Shown here: positions 52,769-64,000 of the stretch, one piece after another
How positions within the stretch are numbered: position 1 is the first letter of the stretch
Layout of the letters: every line of letters begins with the position of its first letter
Assembly (NCBI GenBank): GCA_046351595.1
Contig: JAXLYE010000001.1
Span: 992,001 to 1,056,000 of the forward strand
Reading direction: 5' to 3'
DNA from: JAXLYE01 sp046351595
GTDB taxonomy: Bacteria; Myxococcota_A; Polyangia; Palsa-1104; JAEUJZ01
Length of the DNA: 64,000 bases
Made by a program: the position numbers and the translations under genes
The notes under the pieces: model-generated
What the model was told of the DNA's origin: nothing
Database searches by the model: none
Seen by the model: the letters and a program-made list of their open reading frames with translations, nothing else

Positions 52769-53848
52769 ATGAAGCGTCTGCACGAGTGCGTTGTCTGCGG
52801 CGATCCGCTGTCGCCAGGCGGCAGGATCGACCGTCGCTATTGCCGAGAGAGCTGCCGCATCCTGGCCTATCGGCAGCGCCGTCGCGCTCAAGGCAGCATC
52901 CGGGCGCATGCGCCCGCATCGGCGGGACACCGAGCGCAGGCCATGCCAGCATGGGCCGCTCGACTCGCCGACGAGCAGCGGCACCACCAAGCGACGCAGG
53001 CTGCGCTGGTAGATGCCAAAGCGCGCATCACCGAGCTGGACGCCGCGCTACGCAAGGCCAAGAGCGCGCCGGCCGCCCCGCCGGCTCACGACCGCCCCCG
53101 CGAGGCCGCACTTCAGACGCGGCTCGCCGAGCTGGAAGACCTGGCGCGCGAGCACAGCCAGCAGATCGCGCGCTTGCAGGCAGACCTTCAAGCCGCCCAC
53201 AAGCGAGCCCGCGAGGAGGAGCACGCGAAAGAGTCTCTTCAGCGCCAGCTCGACGCCCAGGCAGACGAGCTTCGCGCTTACAAGGCCGCAGCGAAGGACC
53301 GCCACACCGCGGCCAAACCGCCGAACGCCGCCACCACCGAAGCCAAGCAGCCAACGGCCAAGCCAGCCTCAAACCCGCAGAGCAGAGACCTCCACCCATG
53401 GGAGATCTCATGCAGAGAGTCAGGCTACGCCGTCGTCCCGAAGTGGACGCTCGTCCATCACCCCGCTCAGGAGGAGCGGCTCCACAGGCTTGCCGAGCAC
53501 TTGTTCTCTTACCTCCCCGGCGAGCTGGCCGAGCAGAAGAGTCAGCGGGCCGGCACGCGGATGCGCCAGTTCTTCAATGCGGCGCCGAGCCTGCTGCGGG
53601 ACCTGAGCTATGCGTTCGTCGACCGGATCGCCTATTCGGAACCGCGCACCGGCAAGACCAAGCAGCAGAATCGGGCTCACCTCAACGCGGCGCTGACGGA
53701 TGCCCAGGCCGCGCTCGAGCAGCGCGACGCCGTCGAGGCCAGGGAGCTGGATCAGTTTCTCGAGGAGAACCGCGCTCCGTTCCAGGAATTCATCTGGCGC
53801 CTGTACTACGACGCCGCGACGGTGAAGCTCACCCGTCCCAGACCTTGA
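52769..53848 (+). CDS. Zinc-ribbon-like coiled-coil protein of a mobile element
   Basis: 359 residues. The N-terminus has four cysteines (CVVCGDPL and YCRESCRILAYRQRRR), a treble-clef/zinc-ribbon-like site seen in small plasmid and phage proteins. Residues 75-190 are an Ala/Glu/Arg coiled coil; 190-215 a linker; 215-359 a helical domain (FFNAAPSLLRDLSYAFVDRIAY). ATG 52769 is preferred over 52751 because GGGGG lies just before it. The family is not recognised. DNA binding with oligomerisation is a fair guess. It is not closely coupled to the TIR operon (165-bp gap). Confidence 0.6.
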   Translation: MKRLHECVVCGDPLSPGGRIDRRYCRESCRILAYRQRRRAQGSIRAHAPASAGHRAQAMPAWAARLADEQRHHQATQAALVDAKARITELDAALRKAKSAPAAPPAHDRPREAALQTRLAELEDLAREHSQQIARLQADLQAAHKRAREEEHAKESLQRQLDAQADELRAYKAAAKDRHTAAKPPNAATTEAKQPTAKPASNPQSRDLHPWEISCRESGYAVVPKWTLVHHPAQEERLHRLAEHLFSYLPGELAEQKSQRAGTRMRQFFNAAPSLLRDLSYAFVDRIAYSEPRTGKTKQQNRAHLNAALTDAQAALEQRDAVEARELDQFLEENRAPFQEFIWRLYYDAATVKLTRPRP

Positions 53849-53858
53849 GCATCGAGCC

Positions 53859-54167
53859 TCAGTTGGTGTGACCGGCCGAACCCGGCTTGGGCTCGGACTG
53901 CCGCTGCCGGAAGCGGACGCCGACGCCGCCGCCGTTCTCGGGGATGACCTCTATGCCCGCGTCCTCGAAGATGCGGCGCAGGGTCGAGAGGTTGGCGCGC
54001 GTCGGCTCGCGCTCGCCCCTCTCGAAGCCGGCGATGGTCGACCGGGACAGCTTCGACAGCGACGCCAGCTCGTCCTGGGACCAGTTGAGCAGGCCGCGCG
54101 CGGCTCGGCACTGCGCAGGGGTCAGGTCAGGCTGGTTTTGGTTCTCATGAGTCATTTTGGTTGACAT
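53859..54167 (-). CDS. XRE-family HTH regulator
   Basis: 102 residues. Residues 15-75 are a Cro/CI-type helix-turn-helix (CRAARGLLNWSQDELASLSKLSRSTIAGFERGEREP), with a short C-terminal extension (VIPENGGGVGVRF) of the type seen in MerR/Xre single-domain repressors. It lies divergently beside the gene at 54445, separated by a two-hairpin leader, the same arrangement as the tandem-XRE gene and 3409 in the tRNA-Leu element. It probably represses that promoter. Its stop is 11 bp from the end of the convergent gene at 53848. Start ATG 54167 or 54152. Confidence 0.8.
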   Translation of the reverse strand: MSTKMTHENQNQPDLTPAQCRAARGLLNWSQDELASLSKLSRSTIAGFERGEREPTRANLSTLRRIFEDAGIEVIPENGGGVGVRFRQRQSEPKPGSAGHTN

Positions 54168-54362
54168 TGACCCGCTTTGGCCTATGTTTCGCGTGGTTGG
54201 TTCTGAACAACTTGACGCAATTTGCCACTGCGCCGGCCGTGTTCATAGGGCCTACCTCGGCTCTGTAACAAGCGGATCCGCGGCACCGCGACCGCTCACG
54301 CCTGCGCGCTGCTGAAGGTCGTCGGCTCGATCCCGACGGGGCCTGTGCTCCGTCTTTCAACT

Positions 54363-54444
54363 GGAGGCCGGCAAGGCTGGACCCTTACCGGCCTCCATAG
54401 CCCGCGCGTGCGACGGAACCGCCCGCGCGAACCGGAGGCAGTCT
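54363..54444 (+). promoter_or_regulatory. Two-hairpin leader, second instance
   Basis: Hairpin one is GGAGGCCGG (54363-54371) with CCGGCCTCC (54388-54396), directly followed by ATAGCCCGCGCG; the second pairs CGCGCG at 54403 with CGCGCG at 54424. Then GAACCGGAGGCAGT leads to ATG 54445. The order matches the leader at 3325-3408, with the flanking words conserved but the stem sequences different. The rest of the gap (54168-54362) shows no gene. Confidence 0.5.
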
Positions 54445-54864
54445 ATGCCTGCAACCTGCTCGTCGTCTGCACTCATCCACCGACCCATCGTCAGCCCACC
54501 GCCGTCCGCGCCGCCGTCAGGGAAGCCGCCGCGCCCGCTCGTGCCGCTGGTCCCGGCCGACGACGCAGAGCGCTTCTTCTTGTCCTTCTGGCAGCGGATG
54601 CACCGCCCGAAGCGCGGGCCCATCTTCGTGCGCAGCTTCAAGCGGGTTGAGTGGTCAGAGGGCGGCTCGCCGGCAAAGCGCTTCGTCTGGGAGGTCGCGC
54701 GCTGGCGCACCGGCGGCAGCGTGGCGCCGGTCTTCATCTGCTGGTGCATCGACGCTCCCATCGGTCTGTGGTGGAAGCACTTCGCCGACGACGCCCAGGC
54801 CGAGCAGTTTTTCGCGCAGCCGGCCTCCGTCGTGATGGCGCCACGCACGGCAGCGCTGCAGTAG
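54445..54864 (+). CDS. Small mobile-element protein of unknown function
   Basis: 139 residues. A Pro/Ser-rich N-terminus (1-35) is followed by a compact domain (40-125: ADDAERFFLSFWQRMH, VRSFKRVEW, RFVWEVARWRTGG, VFICWCIDAPIGLWWKHFADD). No known family. Gene context mirrors that of 3409: an XRE gene in divergent orientation and the same leader. The next feature downstream is the 118-bp repeat, where in the tRNA-Leu element a HTH gene and the recombinase follow. So this could be the remains of a related element that lost its integrase. Confidence 0.55.
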   Translation: MPATCSSSALIHRPIVSPPPSAPPSGKPPRPLVPLVPADDAERFFLSFWQRMHRPKRGPIFVRSFKRVEWSEGGSPAKRFVWEVARWRTGGSVAPVFICWCIDAPIGLWWKHFADDAQAEQFFAQPASVVMAPRTAALQ

Positions 54865-54921
54865 GCCAGCGACGGGCCGCACGATCCGTAGACGCCAGCA
54901 CTCCGCGCGCATGGAGCCAAC

Positions 54922-55038
54922 ATGCCGCGACAGAGAGGACCGGCATCGACCGGATTGAATCGATCCCCAACCGATCCCAAAGCCCGAAAAGGCACGCTTC
55001 CCCGACGAGGGTTGGTTCCTGACCTTTGAACCAGAAAA
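54922..55038. repeat. 118-bp-type direct repeat at the right kinase junction
   Basis: 117 bp, nearly identical to 47858-47975. It ends GACCTTTGAACCAGAAAA (55021-55038), where the kinase frame resumes as P-E-N-V-M-L-V. A TGGTTC/GAACCA inverted repeat (55013-55018 and 55028-55033) surrounds a 9-nt spacer, like a tyrosine-recombinase core. A 35-codon open frame runs through this copy but is broken by a frameshift in the other, so it is probably not a gene. Confidence 0.75.
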
Positions 55039-55042
55039 TGTC

Positions 55043-56645
55043 ATGCTCGTCCCCGGGGATGCGGGCGGCGGGGCGGCGGAGGGGCGGCCGCAGATCAAGC
55101 TGCTCGACTTTGGGGTCGCCAAGATCGGGCAGGCGGCGGGCGGCGCGGACCCGAACGGGGCCGGCGACGGGCTGCAGACGCGGGCCGGGGTGCTGATGGG
55201 GACGCCGGCTTATATGGCGCCCGAGCAGATCCGCAACTCGGCGAGCGTCGATCCGCGCGCCGACATCTACGCCATCGGGGTGATGCTGTTCGAGGCGCTG
55301 ACCGGCGAGCGGCCGTTCCGCGGCGAGTCGATGGCGGACCTCATCGGCGCGCACCTGTTCCAGGCGCCGCCGCGGCCCTCGGAGGTCAGCCGCCGCAAGG
55401 GGCTGCCGCCGCGGCGCGTGAGCTGGAAGAAGCTCGATCTGGCGGTGCTCAAGGCGCTGGCCAAGGATCCGGCCGCGCGCTACCCGGACTGCGCCAGCCT
55501 GCGCCGCGATCTCGACGACGCCTGGGGCCGCGCCGGGACCTTCACCGACGCGCTGGAGAGCGGCTCGGTGCGGCCCGCCCGGGCGCGGCGCCTCGGGCTC
55601 GGGCTCGCCGCGGCCGCGGTGCTCGTCGGCGGGCTCGGGCTGGGGGCGGCGTACCTGAAGCTGCGCCGCCCGGCCCCGGACGCGGCTCCGGACCCGGCGA
55701 CCGCGTCGACCCCGGCGACCGCGTCAACCCCGACGGAGCGGGCGCGGGAGCGGCTGCTCCATTCGCTGCGCGGCGACGTCAGCGAGCGGCGCGCCGCGCT
55801 CAGCGGCCTGGACGCGGTGCGCAGCCTGGCGCTGGCGCCCCTGGTCGTCCGCGCGCTCGGCGACGACAACCCTGCGGTCTGGCGGGCGGCGGTGCCGGTG
55901 GCCGCTGCGCTCGGGCGCACCGGCGCGACCGAGGCGGCGCTGCTCGCGGCGCTGACGGCGCGGGCGGGGCAGGCGGTCGGGCCGCTCGCCGTCGAGCTGG
56001 CGGTCGGTCGGCGCCGCCTCGGGGCGACGGACGCGACGCCGGTGCTCAACGCCGCGGCCGCGAACGAGTCGATGGGCCCGGACCTGAGGCTGCGCGCCGC
56101 GACGGTGCTCAGCGAGGCCGGCGAGCTGGAGACGCCGCTCTTGCGCCAGCTCTTGGAGCGCCTCGGCCGCGGGACGCCGCCGGCCCCGCTGGTGCGGCAG
56201 GCCGCGCAGGTGCAGCTGGTGCGCGCCGGCGACAGCAACACCGAGCGCCAGCTCAGCGCGGCGGCGCGCACCACCGGCAGCGACAGCGGGCGCGAGGCGC
56301 TGGCGGTGCTCGCGCGGGCCGGTCGGCGCGAGGCCAGCGACCGCCTGCACGAGCTCATCGCCAGCGAGGCCGCCCCCGAGCGCCGCCTCGACCTGCTCGC
56401 CGCCCTGGCCGCGGCGGGCGACGAGCGGGCGGTGCAGCCGCTGCTGGCGCTGCTCGGCAGCCCGCAGCCGCGCGCCCGCCAGCGCGCGGTCGCAGCGCTC
56501 GGCACGCTGGGGCCCCGGGCCGCGCCCGCCGCCTCGGCGCTCGCGCCGCTGCTCGACGATCCGGACCGCGCGGTGGCGCTGACCGCCGCGGCGGCGCTGC
56601 TCGCGCTCGCGCCCGCCGCCCCTCCGTCCCCGACGAGGCAGGCCC

Positions 56646-56659
<14 letters not shown>
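55043..56659 (+). pseudogene. 3' part of the split Ser/Thr kinase with HEAT repeats
   Basis: The frame opens as PENVMLV, with DFG soon after (KLLDFGVAK), APE as MAPEQ and the rest of the kinase C-lobe, a membrane helix (about residues 183-206 of the 55043 frame) and then alpha-helical HEAT repeats to the end. It lacks the glycine loop, the Lys and HRD, all present at 33690-34154 and ending exactly where this begins. The two fragments complete one kinase of about 700 residues. The ATG at 55043 is only a Met within the old gene. It overlaps the start of the next kinase gene by 14 bp. It could still produce an outside HEAT protein if translated. Confidence 0.85.
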
Positions 56660-60443
<3,784 letters not shown>

Positions 60444-60495
60444 CGCTCACGCCCGGCGAGGACAGGGGCAACCTGCAGGAGCAACCTGAAAGATC

Positions 60496-61248
60496 ATGAG
60501 GACGCCTCTCACCGCCTTGAACGCGATCGCGCTTCTGCTCGCGGGCTCGCTCGCGGGCGAGGGCGCGGCCGTCGCCAGACGGTCCCCCAGAGCGCAGGAC
60601 GGCGAGGCCCGGCCGCACCGGCGCGGCAAGGGCGGCCCGCGCGACGCCAAGGCCGCCGCCGAGGCCGAGCGGCTGCTCGCCGAGGGCCAGGCGGCGCTCG
60701 GTGCGAAGGATCTCGGCGGGGCGCGGCGCGCGCTCGAGCAGTCGCTGCGGGTGGCGGCGGGCCCCGAGGCGCTGTTCCTGCTCGGGCAGCTCGCGGTCGC
60801 CGAGGGGCGGCTGGGGTTCGCGCACGATCTCATGCGCCGCTTCCTGCACGAGCAGAGCGGCGAGCCCGAGGGGCCGCAGCAGAAGGAGGCGCAGAAGATC
60901 CTGCAGCAGCCCGCGGGACCCCTGGGCGAGGTGGCGGTGCTGGGCGCGCGCAACGCCGTGGTCGCCGTCGACGACCGCCTGGTCGGCGTGCTGCCGCTGG
61001 CGCTGCCGCTGCTGCTGCCGGTCGGCACCCACCGCGTGACCGTCGAGCTCTCGGGCCAGCGTGTCGAGGAGCAGGTGCGGGTGCTGCCCGGCCAGCTGGC
61101 CGAGATGCGCTTCAACCCCGCATCGCGGCAAGCGTCCCGTCGCTGCAGCGGGCAGCGGGCGGCGGCCGTGCAACACCTAGGCAACAGCCGGCGGCCGCGG
61201 CACGGGGCCTGCCGGGAGCCTGCCGTCGAGCTTGCAGCTCAGCCGTGA
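60496..61248 (+). CDS. Secreted TPR/PEGA-like protein
   Basis: 250 residues. An N-terminal signal peptide (about 1-25, LNAIALLLAGSLAGEGAAVA) precedes a TPR-like helical part (52-125) and a PEGA-like beta domain (about 145-205, GARNAVVAVDDRLVGVLPLALPLLLPVGTHRVTVELSGQ). The last 40 residues (ASRQASRRCSGQRAAAV) are Arg/Ala-rich and unlike the family, so a frameshift or late stop loss near 61120 is possible. It follows the kinase by 52 bp, with no terminator, and could be its co-expressed envelope partner. Confidence 0.65.
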   Translation: MRTPLTALNAIALLLAGSLAGEGAAVARRSPRAQDGEARPHRRGKGGPRDAKAAAEAERLLAEGQAALGAKDLGGARRALEQSLRVAAGPEALFLLGQLAVAEGRLGFAHDLMRRFLHEQSGEPEGPQQKEAQKILQQPAGPLGEVAVLGARNAVVAVDDRLVGVLPLALPLLLPVGTHRVTVELSGQRVEEQVRVLPGQLAEMRFNPASRQASRRCSGQRAAAVQHLGNSRRPRHGACREPAVELAAQP

Positions 61249-61457
61249 CGAGCAACCCACACCGGTCGCCATAGGCGAAAATCTGACGCAGCGTAAGCAC
61301 TCGCCTTTTGTAATTCGTGTCACCTAAAACAGCCCTTCTGGTTATCGGGAGCGTGTGCAAGAATTCAGGCGTCTACCTGAGGCTCACCCGGTCAGATCCA
61401 CCGCGGGGGCAGCGGCACACGGACCAGCGGGTCCACGGCCGTGCTCACGCGACGGGG

Positions 61458-63797
61458 ATGCGGTGGCCCGGCTTGGGGGCTGTTGTGCGAAACGTGCATC
61501 GGAATTTGAAGTCCTGGCGTCTCCTGTTCAGCGTCGCGACCGTTGTCTGTGCCCTGCTCGGCGGCGAGCCGGCGCGGGCCCAGAACAGCGGCTTTGCCGT
61601 CAACCGCTACGAGCCCACCGCGGCGGGTGAGTGGTCGTTCTGGGTCGACCACCCCTGGTACTCGTCGACGCGGTACTTCGCGGCGGGCGTCACGCTGAAC
61701 TACGGGCACAACCCGCTCGTCTTCGGCACCATAAGCCCCAACGGCTCGTTCATGGCGACGACGTCCGTGATCGAGCACCAGCTCCTCGGGCACGTCGACC
61801 TCGCGGGCTCCTTCCTCGATCGAATCCTCATCACCGGCACGCTGCCGATCACCTTCCTCGAGCGCGGCCACGCCGTGGCTGGCGTCAGCCCGGCCAACGG
61901 CGTCGCGGTCGGCGACCCGCGCTTCGGCGTCTGGGGCCGCCTGTTCGGCCAGCCCTACAAGAGCGCGATCTCGATGAGCCTGGGCGTCAACGTCTGGGTG
62001 CCGCTGCGCTCGTTCGGCGAGTCGACCGGCGTGGCCTCGACCTCGAGCGACCAGGGCGTGCTGCGCGTGATGCCCAAGATCGCGCTGGGCGGCTACGCCA
62101 AGAAGCTCTTGTGGTCGTTCACCGGCGCGTTCCAGTACCGGCCGGCGGCGCAGATCGGCATCGGCATCGACCCCGCCGGCAGCACCGTCGGCTCCGAGCT
62201 GCAGCTCGGCGCGTCGATCTACTACGCCGACATGGAGCGCCGCTTCGCCGTCGGTCCCGAGGCGATCATGGGGACCGCGCTGTTCGGCAACGACGCGGTG
62301 AAGCCGTTCACCCGTGAGTTCACCAGCCTCGAGGTCCTGCTCGGCGGCCACTACAACATCGCGCGCCTCGTCAACGTCGGCGTCGCCGGCGGCATCGGCA
62401 TCCTGCGCACGCCCGGCACGCCGGACGGCCGCGTGCTGCTGCGCCTGGCCTACGCGCCGATCCGCGACGACCGGCCCAAGGACCGCGACCGCGACGGCAT
62501 CCCCGACGTCTCGGACGCCTGTCCGGATCAGGCCGGCGTCGCCACCGACGATCCCAACACCCACGGCTGCCCGGATCGCGATCGCGACGGCGTCGTCGAT
62601 CGCCTGGATCAGTGCCCGGACACGCCGCGCGGCAAGCGGCCGGATCCGACGCGCCTCGGCTGCCCCGCGGGCGACCGCGACGGCGACGGCGTCATCGACG
62701 CCGAGGATCAGTGCGTCGAGGTGCCGCAGGGCGCGATGCCCGATGCCAACAAGCCGGGCTGCCCGAGCGACAAGGACGGCGACGGCGTCATCGACGCCGA
62801 GGACAAGTGCATCGAGGTGCCGCAGGGCCAGAACCCGGATCCGGACCGCAAGGGCTGCCCGCTGACCGACAAGGACGGCGACGGCGTGTGGGATCCCAAG
62901 GATCAGTGCATCGACGTGCCCGCGGGCCCGAAGCCGGATCCGGCCAAGCCCGGCTGCCCGCTGCCCGACCGCGACAAGGACACCGTCGTGGATCCCGAGG
63001 ACGCCTGCCCGGATCAGCCGGGCGCGCCGAGCCCGGATCCGAAGAAGAACGGCTGCCCGGGCCTGATCACCGTCAGCAACGGCCAGATCCAGATCCTGCA
63101 GCCGGTGTTCTTCGCGACCAACAAGGACGTGATCCTCAAGAAGAGCTTCCCGGTGCTGCAGTCGGTCGGTGACGCGCTCAAGGCGTCGCCGCAGATCAAG
63201 AAGATCCTCGTCGAGGGTCACACCGACAACAAGGGCAAGGCGGACTACAACCGCGACCTGTCGGATCGGCGCGCCAAGAGCGTCATGAAGTACCTGATCG
63301 AGAAGGGCGGCATCGAGCCCGCGCGCCTGGACGCCAAGGGCTTCGGTCCGGATCGGCCGATCGCCGACAACAACACCAAGAAGGGCCGCGACAAGAACCG
63401 CCGCGTCGACTTCGTGATCATCGACCCGCCGCAGCCACAGGGCGTGGAGACCAAGAGCGCGGCGCAGGTCGAGGCCCCGGACTCGTCGAAGGACAAGGCC
63501 GACAAGAAGGACAAGGCCGACAAGAAGGACAAGGCCGAGGACGACAAGGCCGACAAGAAGGGCCGGCACCACCGCCGCCACAAGGGCGACGACGCCAAGG
63601 GCGATGACGCCAAGGGCGACGACGCGGCCAAGGGCGACGACGCGGCCAAGGAGAAGAAGCACCACTCGCGCCGCCACAAGGACAAGGCCGAGGGCGACAA
63701 GGCCGAGGGCGACAAGGCCGAGGGGTCCGGCGACGCCGGCAAGAAGGAGCGCAAGCACAGGAGCCACCGCTCGAAGAAGGGCGACAAGGAGTCGTAG
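61458..63797 (+). CDS. Outer-membrane OmpA-family protein with thrombospondin type 3 repeats
   Basis: About 779 residues from ATG 61458 (GTG 61485 is another option). A signal peptide ends ARAQ, a beta-barrel-like domain (about 50-330) follows, then six calcium-binding thrombospondin type 3 repeats (DRDGIPD, DKDGDGV) spaced about 33 residues, each with a CPDQ- or CxEVPQG-type cysteine pair. An OmpA peptidoglycan-binding domain (VEGHTDNKGKADYN, SDRRAKSV) is near residues 560-660. The last 110 residues are Lys/Asp/His-rich with repeats of KADKKDK and KGDDA. It probably links the outer membrane to peptidoglycan. Only the start is uncertain. Confidence 0.88.
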   Translation: MRWPGLGAVVRNVHRNLKSWRLLFSVATVVCALLGGEPARAQNSGFAVNRYEPTAAGEWSFWVDHPWYSSTRYFAAGVTLNYGHNPLVFGTISPNGSFMATTSVIEHQLLGHVDLAGSFLDRILITGTLPITFLERGHAVAGVSPANGVAVGDPRFGVWGRLFGQPYKSAISMSLGVNVWVPLRSFGESTGVASTSSDQGVLRVMPKIALGGYAKKLLWSFTGAFQYRPAAQIGIGIDPAGSTVGSELQLGASIYYADMERRFAVGPEAIMGTALFGNDAVKPFTREFTSLEVLLGGHYNIARLVNVGVAGGIGILRTPGTPDGRVLLRLAYAPIRDDRPKDRDRDGIPDVSDACPDQAGVATDDPNTHGCPDRDRDGVVDRLDQCPDTPRGKRPDPTRLGCPAGDRDGDGVIDAEDQCVEVPQGAMPDANKPGCPSDKDGDGVIDAEDKCIEVPQGQNPDPDRKGCPLTDKDGDGVWDPKDQCIDVPAGPKPDPAKPGCPLPDRDKDTVVDPEDACPDQPGAPSPDPKKNGCPGLITVSNGQIQILQPVFFATNKDVILKKSFPVLQSVGDALKASPQIKKILVEGHTDNKGKADYNRDLSDRRAKSVMKYLIEKGGIEPARLDAKGFGPDRPIADNNTKKGRDKNRRVDFVIIDPPQPQGVETKSAAQVEAPDSSKDKADKKDKADKKDKAEDDKADKKGRHHRRHKGDDAKGDDAKGDDAAKGDDAAKEKKHHSRRHKDKAEGDKAEGDKAEGSGDAGKKERKHRSHRSKKGDKES

Positions 63798-63877
63798 GCC
63801 GCGGTCCGGGGCGGGCGCCGGCCGGCTCATGGAGCAGCGGCTCGGCGCGTCCCTGCGGGATCGAGGCCCTTCGGATG

Positions 63878-63905
63878 AAGCGCGATAGAGCGCTTGCTTT
63901 GATTA
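63878..63905 (+). terminator. Possible terminator after the OmpA-like gene
   Basis: AAGCGC-gataga-GCGCTT is followed by GCTTTGATT, a weak T-tract. From 63906 to 64000 the DNA is AT-rich with a palindrome ATTGAATTTCAAT (63941-63953) and a CAGCC/GGCTG hairpin (63911-63925), and no gene is seen. Confidence 0.4.
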
Positions 63906-64000
63906 CGGTCCAGCCGCTATGGCTGCACGTAATGTGGTGAATTGAATTTCAATATAGTCACCGAATTAATGATCCAAAAGGGTCGCTTATCGGTGATTAC

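Larger units (their letters stand above)
34157..55035. mobile_element. 20.9-kb insertion splitting a kinase gene
   Basis: The DNA between the two halves of one kinase gene. The right junction is the 118-bp repeat ending at 55038; another copy of that repeat lies inside at 47858. The last 7 kb (47976-55035) have clear mobile features. The first 13.8 kb look like ordinary chromosomal genes of normal GC, so this may be a stacked pair of elements or an element that captured host DNA. No integrase gene remains. From 34157 to 34387 no gene or structure is seen. Confidence 0.55.

Noticed and set aside
54922..55027. Small 35-codon gene inside the 118-bp repeat
   Set aside because: The other copy has a frameshift and no ribosome binding site is present.

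Overview
The window is very GC-rich (about 70%) and its gene families point to a myxobacterium-like member of the Myxococcota. These include eukaryote-like Ser/Thr kinases with HEAT repeats, an FHA protein with an AgmX/TonB-like C-terminus, a caspase-fold protein, a TIGR02265-like protein, a HTH-methyltransferase fusion, a mevalonate-pathway HMG-CoA synthase and a double-length UvrA. No rRNA or CRISPR array was seen; there is one tRNA.

Region 1 (1-5483) is the end of an integrative element. It carries a DnaB/RepA-type ATPase, an array of ten GTAC sites, ribbon-helix-helix and tandem-XRE regulators, and a three-gene rightward operon ending in a tyrosine recombinase. Helically phased repeats follow the recombinase gene, and the element stops at the 3' end of tRNA-Leu(GAG). 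The other end lies outside the window.

Region 2 (5484-33689) looks like conserved chromosome: topoisomerase IV-like parC-parE, glutamate dehydrogenase, tandem-duplicated uvrA, a HTH-EgtD-like methyltransferase, a DUF985 cupin, a membrane kinase, acyl-CoA dehydrogenase, the FHA/AgmX-like protein, an RNase Y-like protein that lacks the usual KH core, a DCC-family thiol oxidoreductase and smc. Three 15-bp palindromes phased at exactly 19 bp lie between gdhA and uvrA.

Region 3 (33690-56659) is the most unusual part. A Ser/Thr kinase gene begins at 33690 and breaks off in the codons for HRDLKP. The matching remainder (ENVMLV, then the DFG lobe) resumes 20.9 kb later at about 55036. The inserted DNA holds a Tat-lipoprotein phosphatase, an epimerase, a sigma factor/membrane protein/caspase operon, HMG-CoA synthase, an M24-like protein, a hydrolase, a PAS-STAS protein and, in its last 7 kb, a clearly mobile segment. 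That segment is bounded by two nearly identical 118-bp direct repeats (47858 and 54922). It contains an intact IS1182-like element, a lower-GC two-gene AAA NTPase/TIR-effector operon (49972-52604, candidate defence system), a zinc-ribbon coiled-coil protein, an XRE regulator and a gene whose leader matches that of region 1. The repeat ends, the kinase break and the internal repeat all share a core resembling the DNA for kinase motif RDLKPEN, suggesting site-specific integration into that conserved codon stretch.

Region 4 (55036-64000) holds the kinase remnant with HEAT repeats, a second complete HEAT-repeat kinase overlapping it, a TPR/PEGA-like secreted protein and a thrombospondin-type-3/OmpA outer-membrane protein with a long charged tail. 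Together they look like a kinase and cell-envelope cluster.
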